From: Streptococcus halichoeri
Lineage (GTDB): Bacteria > Bacillota > Bacilli > Lactobacillales > Streptococcaceae
Length of the DNA stretch: 37,618 nucleotides
Reading direction: 5' to 3'
Assembly: GCF_009870755.1 (NCBI RefSeq)
Contig: NZ_WLZU01000021.1
Location: 1-37,618, forward strand
Shown: piece by piece, positions 1 to 8,453 of the stretch
Numbering within the stretch: the first letter of the stretch is position 1
Layout of the letters: each line of letters begins with the position of its first letter
The notes under the pieces: model-generated
Told to the model about the DNA's origin: nothing
Databases searched by the model: none
Seen by the model: the letters and a program-made list of their open reading frames with translations, nothing else
Translations under genes and position numbers: made by a program

Positions 1-22
1 TGCAAAGGCCCTATATCTATAG

Positions 23-51
23 ATTTTAACACTTTAGGGGGTGTTTGTCAT
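23..51 (-). promoter_or_regulatory. Divergent promoter pointing left (probably ldh)
   Basis: On the minus strand an ATGACA -35 (46-51) is separated by 17 bases from a TAAAAT -10 (23-28) carrying an extended-10 TG. No gene on this strand starts inside the window, so the promoter must serve a gene beyond base 1. In streptococci the usual divergent neighbour of gyrA is lactate dehydrogenase. That identity is inference. Confidence 0.5.
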
Positions 52-118
52 CACTTTCACAAAGAATTTGAAAATAGTTTTCGGATAACGCTTCCAATTC
101 CCGAAAATTCCTTTTTTA

Positions 119-127
119 TGGTATAAT
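119..127 (+). promoter_or_regulatory. Extended -10 promoter of gyrA
   Basis: TGGTATAAT is a perfect extended -10 element. The -35 region at the right spacing is poor, as is common for extended -10 promoters. The gyrA start lies 46 bases downstream with an AAAGGAG ribosome site at about 155-161. Confidence 0.55.
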
Positions 128-172
128 ATACATACTATATAGAGTTTTGACTAGAAAAGGAGCATTCCTTTA

Positions 173-2671
173 ATGCAAGATACCAATTTAATAGATGTTA
201 ATTTAACTAGCGAGATGAAGACTAGTTTTATTGACTATGCTATGAGTGTTATTGTGGCTCGTGCGCTCCCGGATGTCCGAGATGGCTTAAAACCAGTCCA
301 TCGGCGGATTCTGTACGGCATGAATGAACTTGGTGTCACGCCTGATAAACCTCATAAAAAATCAGCTCGGATCACTGGGGATGTCATGGGTAAATATCAT
401 CCACACGGAGACTCTTCGATCTATGAAGCCATGGTCCGGATGGCTCAATGGTGGTCTTACCGTCATATGCTGGTTGATGGACATGGAAATTTTGGCTCCA
501 TGGATGGCGATGGCGCCGCTGCCCAACGGTATACCGAAGCACGCATGAGCAAAATTGCTCTTGAATTGCTGCGCGATATTAATAAAAATACAGTTGACTT
601 TCAAGACAACTATGATGGCAATGAACGAGAGCCGTTAGTGTTGCCTGCTCGCTTCCCTAATCTCTTGGTAAATGGTGCCACAGGGATTGCGGTTGGAATG
701 GCGACCAACATTCCTCCACATAACTTAGCAGAATCCATTGACGCGGTAAAATTAGTTATGGAAAATCCCGAGGTTACCACTCGTGATTTAATGGAAGTTC
801 TTCCTGGACCTGATTTTCCAACAGGTGCCCTGGTTATGGGCCGCTCTGGCATTTACCGTGCTTATGATACTGGTAAGGGCTCAATCGTCCTACGCTCTCG
901 CACAGAAATCGAAGTTTTGCCAAATGGTCGCGAGCGAATTATCGTATCTGAATTTCCATATGGTGTTAACAAGACCAAGGTTCACGAACATATCGTAAAA
1001 TTAGCGCAAGAAAAGCGCATTGAGGGGATCACTGCTGTACGTGACGAATCTAACCGCGAAGGCGTCCGCTTTGTCATCGAAGTTAAACGCGAAGCATCGG
1101 CCAGCGTTATTTTAAATAATCTTTTTAAATTAACCAGTCTGCAAACAAATTTCAGCTTTAATATGCTGGCCATTGAAAAAGGTGTTCCTAAAATTCTGAC
1201 CCTGCGTCAAATCATTGATAATTATATCGAACACCAAAAAGAAGTCATCACCCGCCGTACACAATTTGACAAAGACAAAGCCGAAGCGCGAGCTCATATT
1301 TTAGAAGGCTTATTGATTGCTCTAGACCACTTAGATGAAGTCATTACCATCATCCGTAATAGTCAAACAGACATCATTGCCCAAGCCGAATTAATAAATC
1401 GTTTTGCCTTATCAGAACGCCAAAGCCAAGCTATTCTTGATATGCGTTTGCGGCGTTTGACCGGTTTAGAACGCGATAAAATCCAATCAGAATATGATGA
1501 GTTATTAGCTTTGATTGCCGATTTAGCTGATATTCTGGCAAAGCCTGAACGCATCAAGGCCATTATCATCGAGGAGATGGACGACATCAAACGCAAGTAT
1601 GGCAATCCGCGCCGCACAGAACTTATGGTTGGTGAAGTCCTCTCTCTCGAAGATGAAGACTTAATCGAAGAAGAAGATGTCTTAATTACACTATCTAACA
1701 AAGGTTATATCAAAAGACTCGCTCAAGATGAGTTCAGAGCCCAAAAACGAGGGGGCCGTGGTGTTCAGGGCACCGGTGTTAATGATGATGATTTTGTCAA
1801 AGAACTAGTATCAACTAGTACACATGATACGTTATTATTCTTTACGAATCTAGGACGTGTCTATCGCCTTAAGGCTTATGAAATTCCAGAATATGGCCGC
1901 ACTGCCAAAGGTTTACCAATTGTCAATCTCTTAAAATTAGAAGAAGGCGAAACCATTCAAACCATTATCAATGCCCGTAAAGAAGAAGTAGCTGATAAAC
2001 ATTTCTTTTTCACTACACGTCAAGGGGTAATCAAACGGACCAAGTCTTCAGAATTTCAAAATATTCGTCAAAATGGCTTACGCGCCCTCAATCTCAAAGA
2101 AGGCGATGAACTGATTAATGTCTTATTGACAAATGGCTCTGAAGATATTATCATTGGTACAAAATATGGTTACTCTGTTCGCTTTAATGAAGCAAGCGCA
2201 CGTATAATGGGCCGCTCAGCAACAGGTGTTCGAGGCGTGACCTTACGCGATGACGATTTAGTGGTAGGCGCGTCTCGCATCACAGATGACCAAGAAGTTC
2301 TTGTTATCACCGAACAAGGTTATGGAAAGCGCACCCGAGGCTCGGAATACCCCACAAAGGGGCGCGGTGGCAAGGGTATTAAGACAGCAAATATTACCTC
2401 AAAAAATGGCTATTTATCTGGTCTAGTAACCATTGATGGAAATGAAGACATCATGATTATTACAAACAAGGGTGTAATTATTCGTACCAATGTAGCTAAT
2501 ATTTCGCAATCAGGCCGAGCTACACTTGGAGTTCGGGTGATGCGATTGGATAAGCTCTCTTCAATTGTCACTTTTGCCCTTGTAGAACCTGAAAATAATG
2601 AAGCATCATTAGCTGCTAATCCAACAGAACATACCGACCTAACCAACCAAGAAAAGTCAAAGGACTATTAA
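173..2671 (+). CDS. gyrA: DNA gyrase subunit A
   Basis: GyrA is the breakage-rejoining subunit of gyrase, which introduces negative supercoils with GyrB using ATP. The 832-residue product is full length. The catalytic tyrosine is Tyr120 in [11 protein letters not shown], and the GyrA box QKRGGRG that starts the DNA-wrapping C-terminal domain is present near residue 525. In the quinolone-resistance region, Ser81 and Glu85 (GDSSIYE) have the wild-type residues, so no classic gyrA fluoroquinolone-resistance change is seen. The gene is followed after three bases by srtA, so the two are probably cotranscribed. Confidence 0.98.
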   Translation: MQDTNLIDVNLTSEMKTSFIDYAMSVIVARALPDVRDGLKPVHRRILYGMNELGVTPDKPHKKSARITGDVMGKYHPHGDSSIYEAMVRMAQWWSYRHMLVDGHGNFGSMDGDGAAAQRYTEARMSKIALELLRDINKNTVDFQDNYDGNEREPLVLPARFPNLLVNGATGIAVGMATNIPPHNLAESIDAVKLVMENPEVTTRDLMEVLPGPDFPTGALVMGRSGIYRAYDTGKGSIVLRSRTEIEVLPNGRERIIVSEFPYGVNKTKVHEHIVKLAQEKRIEGITAVRDESNREGVRFVIEVKREASASVILNNLFKLTSLQTNFSFNMLAIEKGVPKILTLRQIIDNYIEHQKEVITRRTQFDKDKAEARAHILEGLLIALDHLDEVITIIRNSQTDIIAQAELINRFALSERQSQAILDMRLRRLTGLERDKIQSEYDELLALIADLADILAKPERIKAIIIEEMDDIKRKYGNPRRTELMVGEVLSLEDEDLIEEEDVLITLSNKGYIKRLAQDEFRAQKRGGRGVQGTGVNDDDFVKELVSTSTHDTLLFFTNLGRVYRLKAYEIPEYGRTAKGLPIVNLLKLEEGETIQTIINARKEEVADKHFFFTTRQGVIKRTKSSEFQNIRQNGLRALNLKEGDELINVLLTNGSEDIIIGTKYGYSVRFNEASARIMGRSATGVRGVTLRDDDLVVGASRITDDQEVLVITEQGYGKRTRGSEYPTKGRGGKGIKTANITSKNGYLSGLVTIDGNEDIMIITNKGVIIRTNVANISQSGRATLGVRVMRLDKLSSIVTFALVEPENNEASLAANPTEHTDLTNQEKSKDY

Positions 2672-2674
2672 AAC

Positions 2675-3439
2675 ATGGAAAAACGTACACACCGCAAACG
2701 CAAACCAAAGAAGCGCAAATGGCGCCACCGCTTAACTTCCTTACTTTCAATAATTTTGTTGTTGGTCGGGTTAGCTTTGCTCTTTAATAAGCCAATTCGC
2801 AATACCCTGATCGCTCGGAATTCGAATAAATATCAGGTGGCAAAAGTTACTAAAAAACAAATTGCCCAAAATAAAAAAGCAAAGAGCTCTTTTAACTTTG
2901 CCGAGGTCAAAGCAGTGAATTCTGAGGCCGTGTTGAGTGCTCAGATGTCTAAACAAAACTTACCTGTTATTGGAGGAATTGCCGTTCCTGATGTCAAAAT
3001 TAATTTACCGATCTTCAAAGGTCTGGGTAATGCCGAGTTGATTTCTGGTGCTGGTACCATGAAAGAAAACCAGGTCATGGGCGGAGACAACAACTACGCT
3101 CTAGCCAGTCACCATATCTTTGGCATGGTTGGCTCCTCCAACATGCTTTTTTCCCCACTCGAAAGAGCTAAGGTTGGCATGCCTATCTACATTACCGACA
3201 AAGAAAATGTCTACCGCTATGATATTACCAGCGTTGATACCGTCACCCCCGACCGGGTTGATGTCATCAATGATACCCCTGGCTTAAAAGAAATCACTTT
3301 AGTGACTTGTACCGATATTGAAGCGAGCGAGCGGATTATTGTTAAAGGGATCTTAAAAGCAGAGTATTCCTTTGAAAAGGCTCCACAGGCTGTTGTCAAA
3401 GCTTTTTCTTACTCTTACAACCAAGTTGCTATTGAGTAA
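2675..3439 (+). CDS. srtA: Class A sortase (housekeeping sortase A)
   Basis: Sortase A cuts LPXTG-type sorting signals between Thr and Gly and joins the protein to the peptidoglycan cross-bridge. The 254-residue protein has a basic N-terminus, one membrane anchor (about residues 20-37) and an extracellular sortase fold. The catalytic residues are visible: His146 in ASHHIFG, Cys212 in TLVTC and Arg220 in ERIIVKG. These correspond to His142, Cys208 and Arg216 of S. pyogenes SrtA. It starts three bases after the gyrA stop, with an AAAGGA site inside the end of gyrA. The gyrA-srtA arrangement is conserved in streptococci. A secreted protein with an unusual LPYAG signal lies at 10095-10697. Confidence 0.96.
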   Translation: MEKRTHRKRKPKKRKWRHRLTSLLSIILLLVGLALLFNKPIRNTLIARNSNKYQVAKVTKKQIAQNKKAKSSFNFAEVKAVNSEAVLSAQMSKQNLPVIGGIAVPDVKINLPIFKGLGNAELISGAGTMKENQVMGGDNNYALASHHIFGMVGSSNMLFSPLERAKVGMPIYITDKENVYRYDITSVDTVTPDRVDVINDTPGLKEITLVTCTDIEASERIIVKGILKAEYSFEKAPQAVVKAFSYSYNQVAIE

Positions 3440-3454
3440 GCTAATCAAATCAAA

Positions 3455-3480
3455 AAAACAGGAGCATCTCCTGTTTTCTT
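3455..3480 (+). terminator. Rho-independent terminator of gyrA-srtA
   Basis: The arms ACAGGAG (3458-3464) and CTCCTGT (3468-3474) form a hairpin with a CAT loop, flanked by an A-run and followed by TTTTCTT. It lies just after srtA. Confidence 0.85.
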
Positions 3481-3496
3481 TAGTTGGGAGAAAACT

Positions 3497-3910
3497 ATGC
3501 ATTTATCAGCTGTTCACCATATTGCTATCATTGTCTCTGATTATGAGCGCTCAAAAGCTTTTTATGTCGAGCAACTAGGCTTTGACATCATTCGAGAAAA
3601 CCATCGCCCAGAGCGCCATGACTATAAACTCGATTTGAGATGCGGCGCGCTTGAGTTAGAGATTTTTGGTAATAAAAAAAGTGACCCCGCCTATCAGGCC
3701 CCACCAAAACGAATAGGGCAGCCAGAGTACGATAAAGAGGCCTGTGGCTTGCGCCATTTAGCCTTTCATGTTCAAAATATTGAAGCCTATGTGGCCGAAT
3801 TAACCGCTAAAGGCATTCCTGTTGAACCTATTCGCACGGATGACTTCACCGGCGAGAAGATGACTTTTTTCTTTGATCCAGACGGCCTGCCTCTGGAATT
3901 ACACGAATAG
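3497..3910 (+). CDS. VOC-family (glyoxalase/dioxygenase fold) protein
   Basis: This is a 137-residue vicinal-oxygen-chelate protein, made of two beta-alpha-beta-beta-beta modules that hold one divalent metal. Likely metal ligands are a His near residue 8 (AVHHIAI), the Glu of LELEIFG, the His of LRHLAFH and Glu134 (LELHE). It resembles the GloA2/YwkD type of single-domain lyases and may handle a methylglyoxal adduct, but the substrate cannot be told from sequence. A GGGAG ribosome site precedes the ATG. It follows the srtA terminator and probably has its own promoter or depends on readthrough. No clear terminator was found after it. Confidence 0.85.
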   Translation: MHLSAVHHIAIIVSDYERSKAFYVEQLGFDIIRENHRPERHDYKLDLRCGALELEIFGNKKSDPAYQAPPKRIGQPEYDKEACGLRHLAFHVQNIEAYVAELTAKGIPVEPIRTDDFTGEKMTFFFDPDGLPLELHE

Positions 3911-4112
3911 CACCACTCCATACCAAACTAACAACAAACAAAACTGTAGTTGAGGATGAGCTTTTCAACTTCTAATATCTTGTTAACAGCAGCTAGTAAA
4001 TAGGCGCAAGAAGCCAACAAGTGAAATGTTTGACGTCACTTACATTTTCCGCTAAGCCCAAAAACCTTTAAAAAATTAAAGTCAATAGGCAGTCCTTAGG
4101 CTAACAGCAAGG

Positions 4113-4141
4113 TTGACAAATATTGAAATTCAAGATATACT
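4113..4141 (+). promoter_or_regulatory. Promoter of the lmb-histidine triad operon
   Basis: TTGACA (4113-4118), a 17-base spacer and TATACT (4136-4141) make a strong sigma-70 promoter. The upstream stretch 3911-4112 shows no gene; it has only a weak hairpin (AGTTGA...TCAACT near 3953-3976). Confidence 0.8.
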
Positions 4142-4152
4142 TCACTGGTTAA
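4141..4152. promoter_or_regulatory. Putative AdcR (zinc) operator
   Basis: TTCACTGGTTAA differs at one position from the AdcR box as I know it (TTAAC, two bases, GTTAA). It begins at the last base of the -10, where a bound repressor would block initiation. AdcR-zinc normally represses adcAII/lmb and pht genes in streptococci, which is exactly what lies downstream. Confidence 0.75.
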
Positions 4153-4207
4153 TCTAAATAGTCAGCTCAATAGTCATTTCAATCATTTCTTAAAAAGGAG
4201 TTTTAAA

Positions 4208-5134
4208 GTGAAACACTATAAAGTCAATTGGCGGCTTGTCTTAATCCTATGTTTATCCCTCCTCATCTTAGGAGGCTGTCAAAAGCCACAAAGTCAACCA
4301 AAGCAGGGATTGCGCATTGTTACCAGTTTTTATCCCATCTATGCTATGACCAAATATGTCTCTGGTGATCTTAATCAGATTCAGATGGTTCATTCCAACC
4401 GTGGAATCCATAATTTCGAACCTTCTGCCAGTGAGATTGCTGCTATCTATAAAGCAGATGCCTTTATTTACCATTCACACATCCTTGAGTCATGGGCCGG
4501 ATCACTTGATGCCAGCGCCCATCATTCGAAAGTAAACATTTTCGAAGCCGCCACTCCCCTCAAACTCGCTAAAGTCCAAGGACTTGAAGACATCGAAGCC
4601 GGAAAGGGCATTGATCCTGCGACCCTTTATGACCCTCACACCTGGACAGATCCCATGTTAGCATCAGACGAAGCTCAGGCCATTGCCGATCAATTAAGCA
4701 AATGGGATCCCAAACATCAAGCAAGCTACCAAGCTAACGCTAACAAATTCAAGGCGCAAGCTCAGGCACTCACTGCTGACTATAAAACTAAGTTTGACAA
4801 AGTTGATCACAAAACCTTTGTCACCCAACATACAGCCTTTTCCTATTTAGCCAAGCGCTTCAATTTGGAACAACTGGGGATCTCAGGTATCAGTCCTGAG
4901 CAGGAACCAACAGCTCGCCAACTTAAGGAAATTCGAGATTTCATCAAAACCTATCACGTTAAAACCATTTTTGTCGAACAAAATGTTTCTCAAAAAATGG
5001 CTAAAACAGTGGCTCATTCTACAGGGGCTAAGCTAAAAACCTTGAGTCCTTTAGAAGTGGACCCGCAAAATAACAAATCCTATCTGGCTAATTTAGAAGA
5101 TAACCTGGCTATTTTATATCAGGAACTAAAATAA
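4208..5134 (+). CDS. lmb: Zinc-binding lipoprotein, Lmb/AdcAII family
   Basis: This is the solute-binding lipoprotein of a zinc ABC importer, also reported as a laminin-binding adhesin (Lmb) in pyogenic streptococci. The 308-residue protein has a signal peptide and the lipobox LGGC with lipid-modified Cys24. Zinc ligands expected for the family are present: His68, His144 (DPHTW), His208 and Glu283, each two positions from the published Lmb ligands. It lacks the long His-rich loop of AdcA, which fits AdcAII/Lmb. The start is GTG with AAAGGAG seven bases upstream. It forms an operon with the histidine-triad gene 13 bases downstream, which may help deliver zinc. No permease or ATPase is nearby, so AdcBC would be encoded elsewhere. 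Confidence 0.92.
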   Translation: MKHYKVNWRLVLILCLSLLILGGCQKPQSQPKQGLRIVTSFYPIYAMTKYVSGDLNQIQMVHSNRGIHNFEPSASEIAAIYKADAFIYHSHILESWAGSLDASAHHSKVNIFEAATPLKLAKVQGLEDIEAGKGIDPATLYDPHTWTDPMLASDEAQAIADQLSKWDPKHQASYQANANKFKAQAQALTADYKTKFDKVDHKTFVTQHTAFSYLAKRFNLEQLGISGISPEQEPTARQLKEIRDFIKTYHVKTIFVEQNVSQKMAKTVAHSTGAKLKTLSPLEVDPQNNKSYLANLEDNLAILYQELK

Positions 5135-5147
5135 GAAGGAGCACCAA

Positions 5148-5654
5148 ATGAAGAAAAAAGTCATCCTAGCAAGCCTTGCTGTGCTGCTGGTTATTATCGG
5201 CTCAGGCTTTGCTTTTAAGTACTATCAAGCTAAAAATCACACAGATAACCAGGTTGACTACATCCAAGCCCCCAAAAAGTCGCAGCCAAGCCCTCAAAAA
5301 GCTGATGCCGACAAGACACCAGATGCAATCAACAAAGAAGAAGGCATCTCTGCTGAACAAATTGTCGTTAAATTAACCGATAAGGGCTATGTTACCTCAC
5401 ATGGTGATCACTACCATTATTACAATGGAAAAGTTCCTTATGACGCTTTAATCAGTGAAGACTTAATCATCAACGACCCCAACTATGCCTTTAAACAAAC
5501 AGATGTCATTACTGATGTTAAAGATGGCTACATTATCAAAACAAATGGGAGTTATTACCTCTATCTCAAGGCAGACAGTAAACGGCAAAACATTCGCACC
5601 CCAGAAGAAATTGCTGAACAAGCTGCCAAAGGGACAAAAGAAGCTCACTCCTAG
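5148..5654 (+). CDS. Short histidine-triad (Pht/Htp-like) protein with one HxxHxH motif
   Basis: Histidine-triad proteins are surface zinc-binding proteins that work with AdcAII/Lmb. This 168-residue product has an N-terminal hydrophobic segment (residues 4-24) and a single zinc motif, His85-His88-His90 in SHGDHYHYY, followed by the usual family region as far as the conserved EEIAEQ stretch. Known family members carry several triads in several hundred residues, so only the first module is kept here. The reading frame stops after KGTKEAHS; I see no clear continuation in other frames before the terminator at 5730. It may be a natural minimal form or a C-terminal truncation. It is translated with a good AAGGAG site directly behind lmb. 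Confidence 0.82.
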   Translation: MKKKVILASLAVLLVIIGSGFAFKYYQAKNHTDNQVDYIQAPKKSQPSPQKADADKTPDAINKEEGISAEQIVVKLTDKGYVTSHGDHYHYYNGKVPYDALISEDLIINDPNYAFKQTDVITDVKDGYIIKTNGSYYLYLKADSKRQNIRTPEEIAEQAAKGTKEAHS

Positions 5655-5729
5655 CTATCAGCTCGGTGCTCATTGCGTCTTACCATCTTGCCCCCAGCTA
5701 AATAGATAAATCAAGTCTTTAAAACCCAA

Positions 5730-5770
5730 AATCCCCTTACTGCAGAAGTAGCAATAAGGGGATTGTTTTT
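5730..5770. terminator. Bidirectional terminator between the pht-like gene and the DUF554 gene
   Basis: Perfect 10-bp arms AATCCCCTTA (5730-5739) and TAAGGGGATT (5755-5764) are followed by GTTTTT on the plus strand and by TTGGGTTTT on the minus strand. It separates two convergent genes. Confidence 0.85.
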
Positions 5771-5785
5771 GATTTTCTAATCATG

Positions 5786-6499
5786 TTAAATATAAGCTAA
5801 GGCAAGAGCAAAGAGTAAAGCAGGCAACATATTAGCCACGCGCAGCCGTTTTCCCCAAACCAGGTTAAGTCCTACACAAAAAATTAAAATCGAGCCAATA
5901 AGCGAAATATTTGCCAAAGCCGTAACGGTCATATAAGGCTTCAAAAGTCGGGCCAAGCAAGTAATAAGTCCCTGCATGATAAAAACAGGAATCGCAGAAA
6001 ACACAGCCCCTCGCCCCAGGGAGGTTGACATGATAATAATAATGATAAAATCAAGCACACTCTTTGTAACCAAAAGAGAGTAGTCGCCGGAAATACCATC
6101 TTGGATGGGACCAAGAATCGCCATTGCCCCTACACAAACGGTCAAAGTTGCAACTACAAAAGCATTGACAAAATCAGAATCCTTAGTATTACCCGAACGG
6201 ACCTTTAGCCAGTGACCAAAACGCTCAAAAGATCCTTCAATATCAATGACCTCACCAACCAAGGCTCCAAGAGCTAAACAGCCAACAACCATCATACTTT
6301 GAGTGCTGGCTAAATTATCATGAGATAATTTCAACATGCCCGACATAGCACCCGAAATGCCGATAAAGAGCACACTAACTCCAGATGCCATAGTCAAACT
6401 TTCTTGATGCCGCTGATTCAAACGATCGCCCAAAAATTTCCCAATCACACCAGCCAAAATAATGGCACTCGTATCAATAATGGTACCTAAGGCAAACAT
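5786..6499 (-). CDS. DUF554 (YdfK-like) integral membrane protein
   Basis: This 237-residue, very hydrophobic protein has about six or seven membrane segments and the DUF554 start pattern (GTIIDTSAIILAGVIGKFLG). Members are common in Firmicutes and are sometimes annotated as possible transporters, but no function is established that I can rely on. An AAGGAG ribosome site sits seven bases upstream of the ATG. The gene has its own promoter and the shared terminator at 5730-5770, so it is a single-gene unit. Confidence 0.85.
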   Translation of the reverse strand: MFALGTIIDTSAIILAGVIGKFLGDRLNQRHQESLTMASGVSVLFIGISGAMSGMLKLSHDNLASTQSMMVVGCLALGALVGEVIDIEGSFERFGHWLKVRSGNTKDSDFVNAFVVATLTVCVGAMAILGPIQDGISGDYSLLVTKSVLDFIIIIIMSTSLGRGAVFSAIPVFIMQGLITCLARLLKPYMTVTALANISLIGSILIFCVGLNLVWGKRLRVANMLPALLFALALAYI

Positions 6500-6533
6500 A
6501 GTCGCTCCTTCTAAGGAAAATGTCCCAAAAACT

Positions 6534-6561
6534 ATTATACGGTAGAAAGAGAGATAGTCAA
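6534..6561 (-). promoter_or_regulatory. Promoter of the DUF554 gene
   Basis: On the minus strand TTGACT (6556-6561), a 16-base spacer and TATAAT (6534-6539) lie 35 bases upstream of the start codon. Confidence 0.7.
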
Positions 6562-6733
6562 TCTATAGCACTCAAATGTTAGAAATCTTATGATTGTTAA
6601 GATTCAGATAATTTCAACCTTATTTCAAAAGCCCAGGCAACCCTATCAGCTGCTCTATTAGCACATTAATGGCATGATAGGGCTAAAACAAGAGCAGGGA
6701 CAAAATGGTGGCAAGGCCAAGTCCTCCTAGTCA

Positions 6734-6762
6734 TTGACTAGTTGTTGGTAATAGGATATAGT
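6734..6762 (+). promoter_or_regulatory. Promoter of the S66 peptidase gene
   Basis: TTGACT (6734-6739), 17 bases and TATAGT (6757-6762) lie about 100 bases before the true start at 6864. Upstream, CCCTATCA (6641-6648) and TGATAGGG (6675-6682) form a wide inverted repeat of unknown role. Nothing else is evident in 6562-6733. Confidence 0.65.
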
Positions 6763-6863
6763 AAATAGAAATAGCTTGCTGCTCAACTGTTTGGGGCAAT
6801 ACGTTGTTTGAAAAGGCTTGTTGCTCAAAGCATTCAGCGCTCAAATGGCAGAGGAGGTTTAAG

Positions 6864-7898
6864 ATGGTCATTAAAAAAATTGGTATTGTTTCACTTTCTT
6901 TGGGAATTTTGGGCGAGGATTTCGTCGCTCATGAGCGACATCTCGGTCTTTACCGCCTAAAAGCCATGGGCCTTGAGGTTGTTTTTTTACCAAATGCTCT
7001 AAATGGTTGCAAAGATCTTAAGGCGCACCCTGAAAAACGCGCAGCAGATTTACTAGCTGCTTTTGCAGATGATAGTATTGATTTGATTTTATGTGCGATC
7101 GGAGGAGATGATACCTATCGCCTCTTACCTTATTTATTTGAAAATAACCAGTTGGCTAAAGTAGCTACCCAAAAGCCTTTTCTTGGATTTTCCGATACAA
7201 CTATGAACCATTTGATGCTTTATAAGCTTGGGCTTCATACTTTTTATGGGCAAGCCTTCTTACCGGACATCTGTGAGTTGTCTGCTGAGATGCTGCCCTA
7301 CACAAAAAACTATTTTGCAGAGCTAGTAGAATCAGGCCGAATTACGCAAATCACGCCTAGTGAGCTGTGGTACACTGAACGCACGGATTTCTCAGAAGCA
7401 GGCCTTGGTCTTGCCATGCAAAGCCATCCCAATCAGGGATTTGAACACTTATCTGGGCCACCTATTTTCCAAGGTAAAATTTTAGGTGGCTGTCTTGAGT
7501 CCTTATATAGTCTCTTTGATAGAACTAAGCATCCAGATACAGTGCAAGTCTGCCAGCAGTATCACTTATTTCCTTCTTTGAAAGAATGGCAGGGGAAAAT
7601 TTTGTTACTTGAAACCAGCGAAGAAAAGCCAAATCCCCGTTTATTTAGAAGGATGATTGTGACACTAAAAGACCACGGGCTCTTTGATGTCATCTCTGGT
7701 CTATTAGTAGGAAAGCCGCAGAACGAGACGTATTATCAGGACTATAAAACAATCTTGCTAGAAGAATTAGGCCCAAAAGGCCTACCTATACTGGCTAATA
7801 TCAATGTCGGTCATGCCACACCCCGCTGTATCATTCCTTTTGGGATAGAAGCCCTAGTTGATGCTGATAAGCAGGTAATAACCTTTCAATGGGATTAA
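6864..7898 (+). CDS. S66 family serine peptidase (MccF/LD-carboxypeptidase type)
   Basis: S66 enzymes are Ser-Glu-His peptidases without a signal peptide. LdcA types trim murein tetrapeptides in recycling; MccF types cut microcin C-like aminoacyl nucleotides. From the start chosen here the protein has 344 residues, with nucleophile Ser110 in GFSDTT, Glu212 in GGCLES and His317 in NVGHATP. The frame stays open back to an ATG at 6804, but only the ATG at 6864 has a strong GGAGGT site and starts at the conserved IKKIGIVS strand. The overall pattern (GGDDTYRLLPYL, GFSDTTMNHL) suits the MccF branch. It is transcribed alone and ends at a large terminator. Confidence 0.88.
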   Translation: MVIKKIGIVSLSLGILGEDFVAHERHLGLYRLKAMGLEVVFLPNALNGCKDLKAHPEKRAADLLAAFADDSIDLILCAIGGDDTYRLLPYLFENNQLAKVATQKPFLGFSDTTMNHLMLYKLGLHTFYGQAFLPDICELSAEMLPYTKNYFAELVESGRITQITPSELWYTERTDFSEAGLGLAMQSHPNQGFEHLSGPPIFQGKILGGCLESLYSLFDRTKHPDTVQVCQQYHLFPSLKEWQGKILLLETSEEKPNPRLFRRMIVTLKDHGLFDVISGLLVGKPQNETYYQDYKTILLEELGPKGLPILANINVGHATPRCIIPFGIEALVDADKQVITFQWD

Positions 7899-7907
7899 CA
7901 GCTAAAT

Positions 7908-7976
7908 AAAGAGCATTTCCGTCTAGTAAAACACTTCCAAGCATTTTCTTTGACAGAAAGGGAGTGCTCTTTTTAT
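7908..7976 (+). terminator. Long-loop terminator overlapping the next promoter
   Basis: The arms AAAGAGCATTTCC (7908-7920) and GGGAGTGCTCTTT (7960-7972) pair over 13 positions with two G-U wobbles, and a T-run follows. The 39-base loop contains most of the -35 element of the rrf2 promoter, and the T-run runs into its -10. Termination of the peptidase gene and initiation of the redox operon therefore share the same DNA. Confidence 0.65.
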
Positions 7977-7998
7977 AATAGTAACTGTAAAAATTACA
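7950..7998 (+). promoter_or_regulatory. Promoter and palindromic operator of the rrf2-reductase operon
   Basis: TTGACA (7950-7955), an 18-base spacer and TATAAT (7974-7979) form the promoter. Directly downstream, at the predicted start point, is the perfect 13-base palindrome TGTAA-AAA-TTACA (7986-7998). This is a natural place for an autorepressor, and the first gene of the operon encodes an Rrf2 regulator. Confidence 0.72.
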
Positions 7999-8015
7999 CT
8001 TGGATTGGGAAAAGG

Positions 8016-8453
8016 ATGAACCTTTATTTTAATATTGCCTGCCACGTTTTGACGTTTTTATTCAAGCATAGGGGAGAATCGTTTTCCTCGCAAGAAATCG
8101 CTAAGCGACTGTGTGTCAATCCTGTACAGTTGCGACAGGTCATGCGTGTCTTGGTGAAAGAAGGCTATGTTAGTGCCAAAAAAGGCAAGTATGGTGGTTA
8201 CTCGGCTGTCAAAGACAGTGGTGAGCTTAGGCTTTCAGTTATTTTTCGCCTGTTTCGCCAGGTGTCTTTAGACTCACGGATTTTCACCGGTCAGCCTGAT
8301 AGCGACTGTCTTGTGGCCCGCCATATGGGGGCTGTAATGGGAAGCTTTGCACAAGCTGAGTACCAGCAACTGGAAGTGTTTTATGCTAAGTATTGTATTA
8401 AACATATCTTAACAGAGATATTAGAGAGGGAGTCAGTCAATGAAAACCTATGA
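8016..8453 (+). CDS. Rrf2-family transcriptional regulator, HypR-like
   Basis: Rrf2 regulators are small winged-helix repressors that often sense redox state through cysteines. The frame is open from 7950, but the conserved N-terminus starts at MNLYFNIACHVL (8016), just after GGGAAAAGG, giving 145 residues. The helix-turn-helix (SSQEIAKRLCVNPVQLRQVMRVL) and wing (GKYGGY) are clear. Cysteines lie at 9, 33, 98 and 127; there is no iron-sulfur CxxC-type cluster motif. Cys33 and Cys98 match the positions of the redox cysteines Cys33 and Cys99 of S. aureus HypR as I recall them. The gene overlaps the reductase by 14 bases, the same pairing as hypR-merA, so it probably represses this operon and is relieved by hypohalous acid stress. 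Confidence 0.85.
   Translation: MNLYFNIACHVLTFLFKHRGESFSSQEIAKRLCVNPVQLRQVMRVLVKEGYVSAKKGKYGGYSAVKDSGELRLSVIFRLFRQVSLDSRIFTGQPDSDCLVARHMGAVMGSFAQAEYQQLEVFYAKYCIKHILTEILERESVNENL

Noticed and set aside
6804..6863. N-terminal extension of the S66 peptidase
   Set aside because: The ATG at 6864 has a strong GGAGGT site and begins at the conserved first strand; the extension has no ribosome site and no family similarity.
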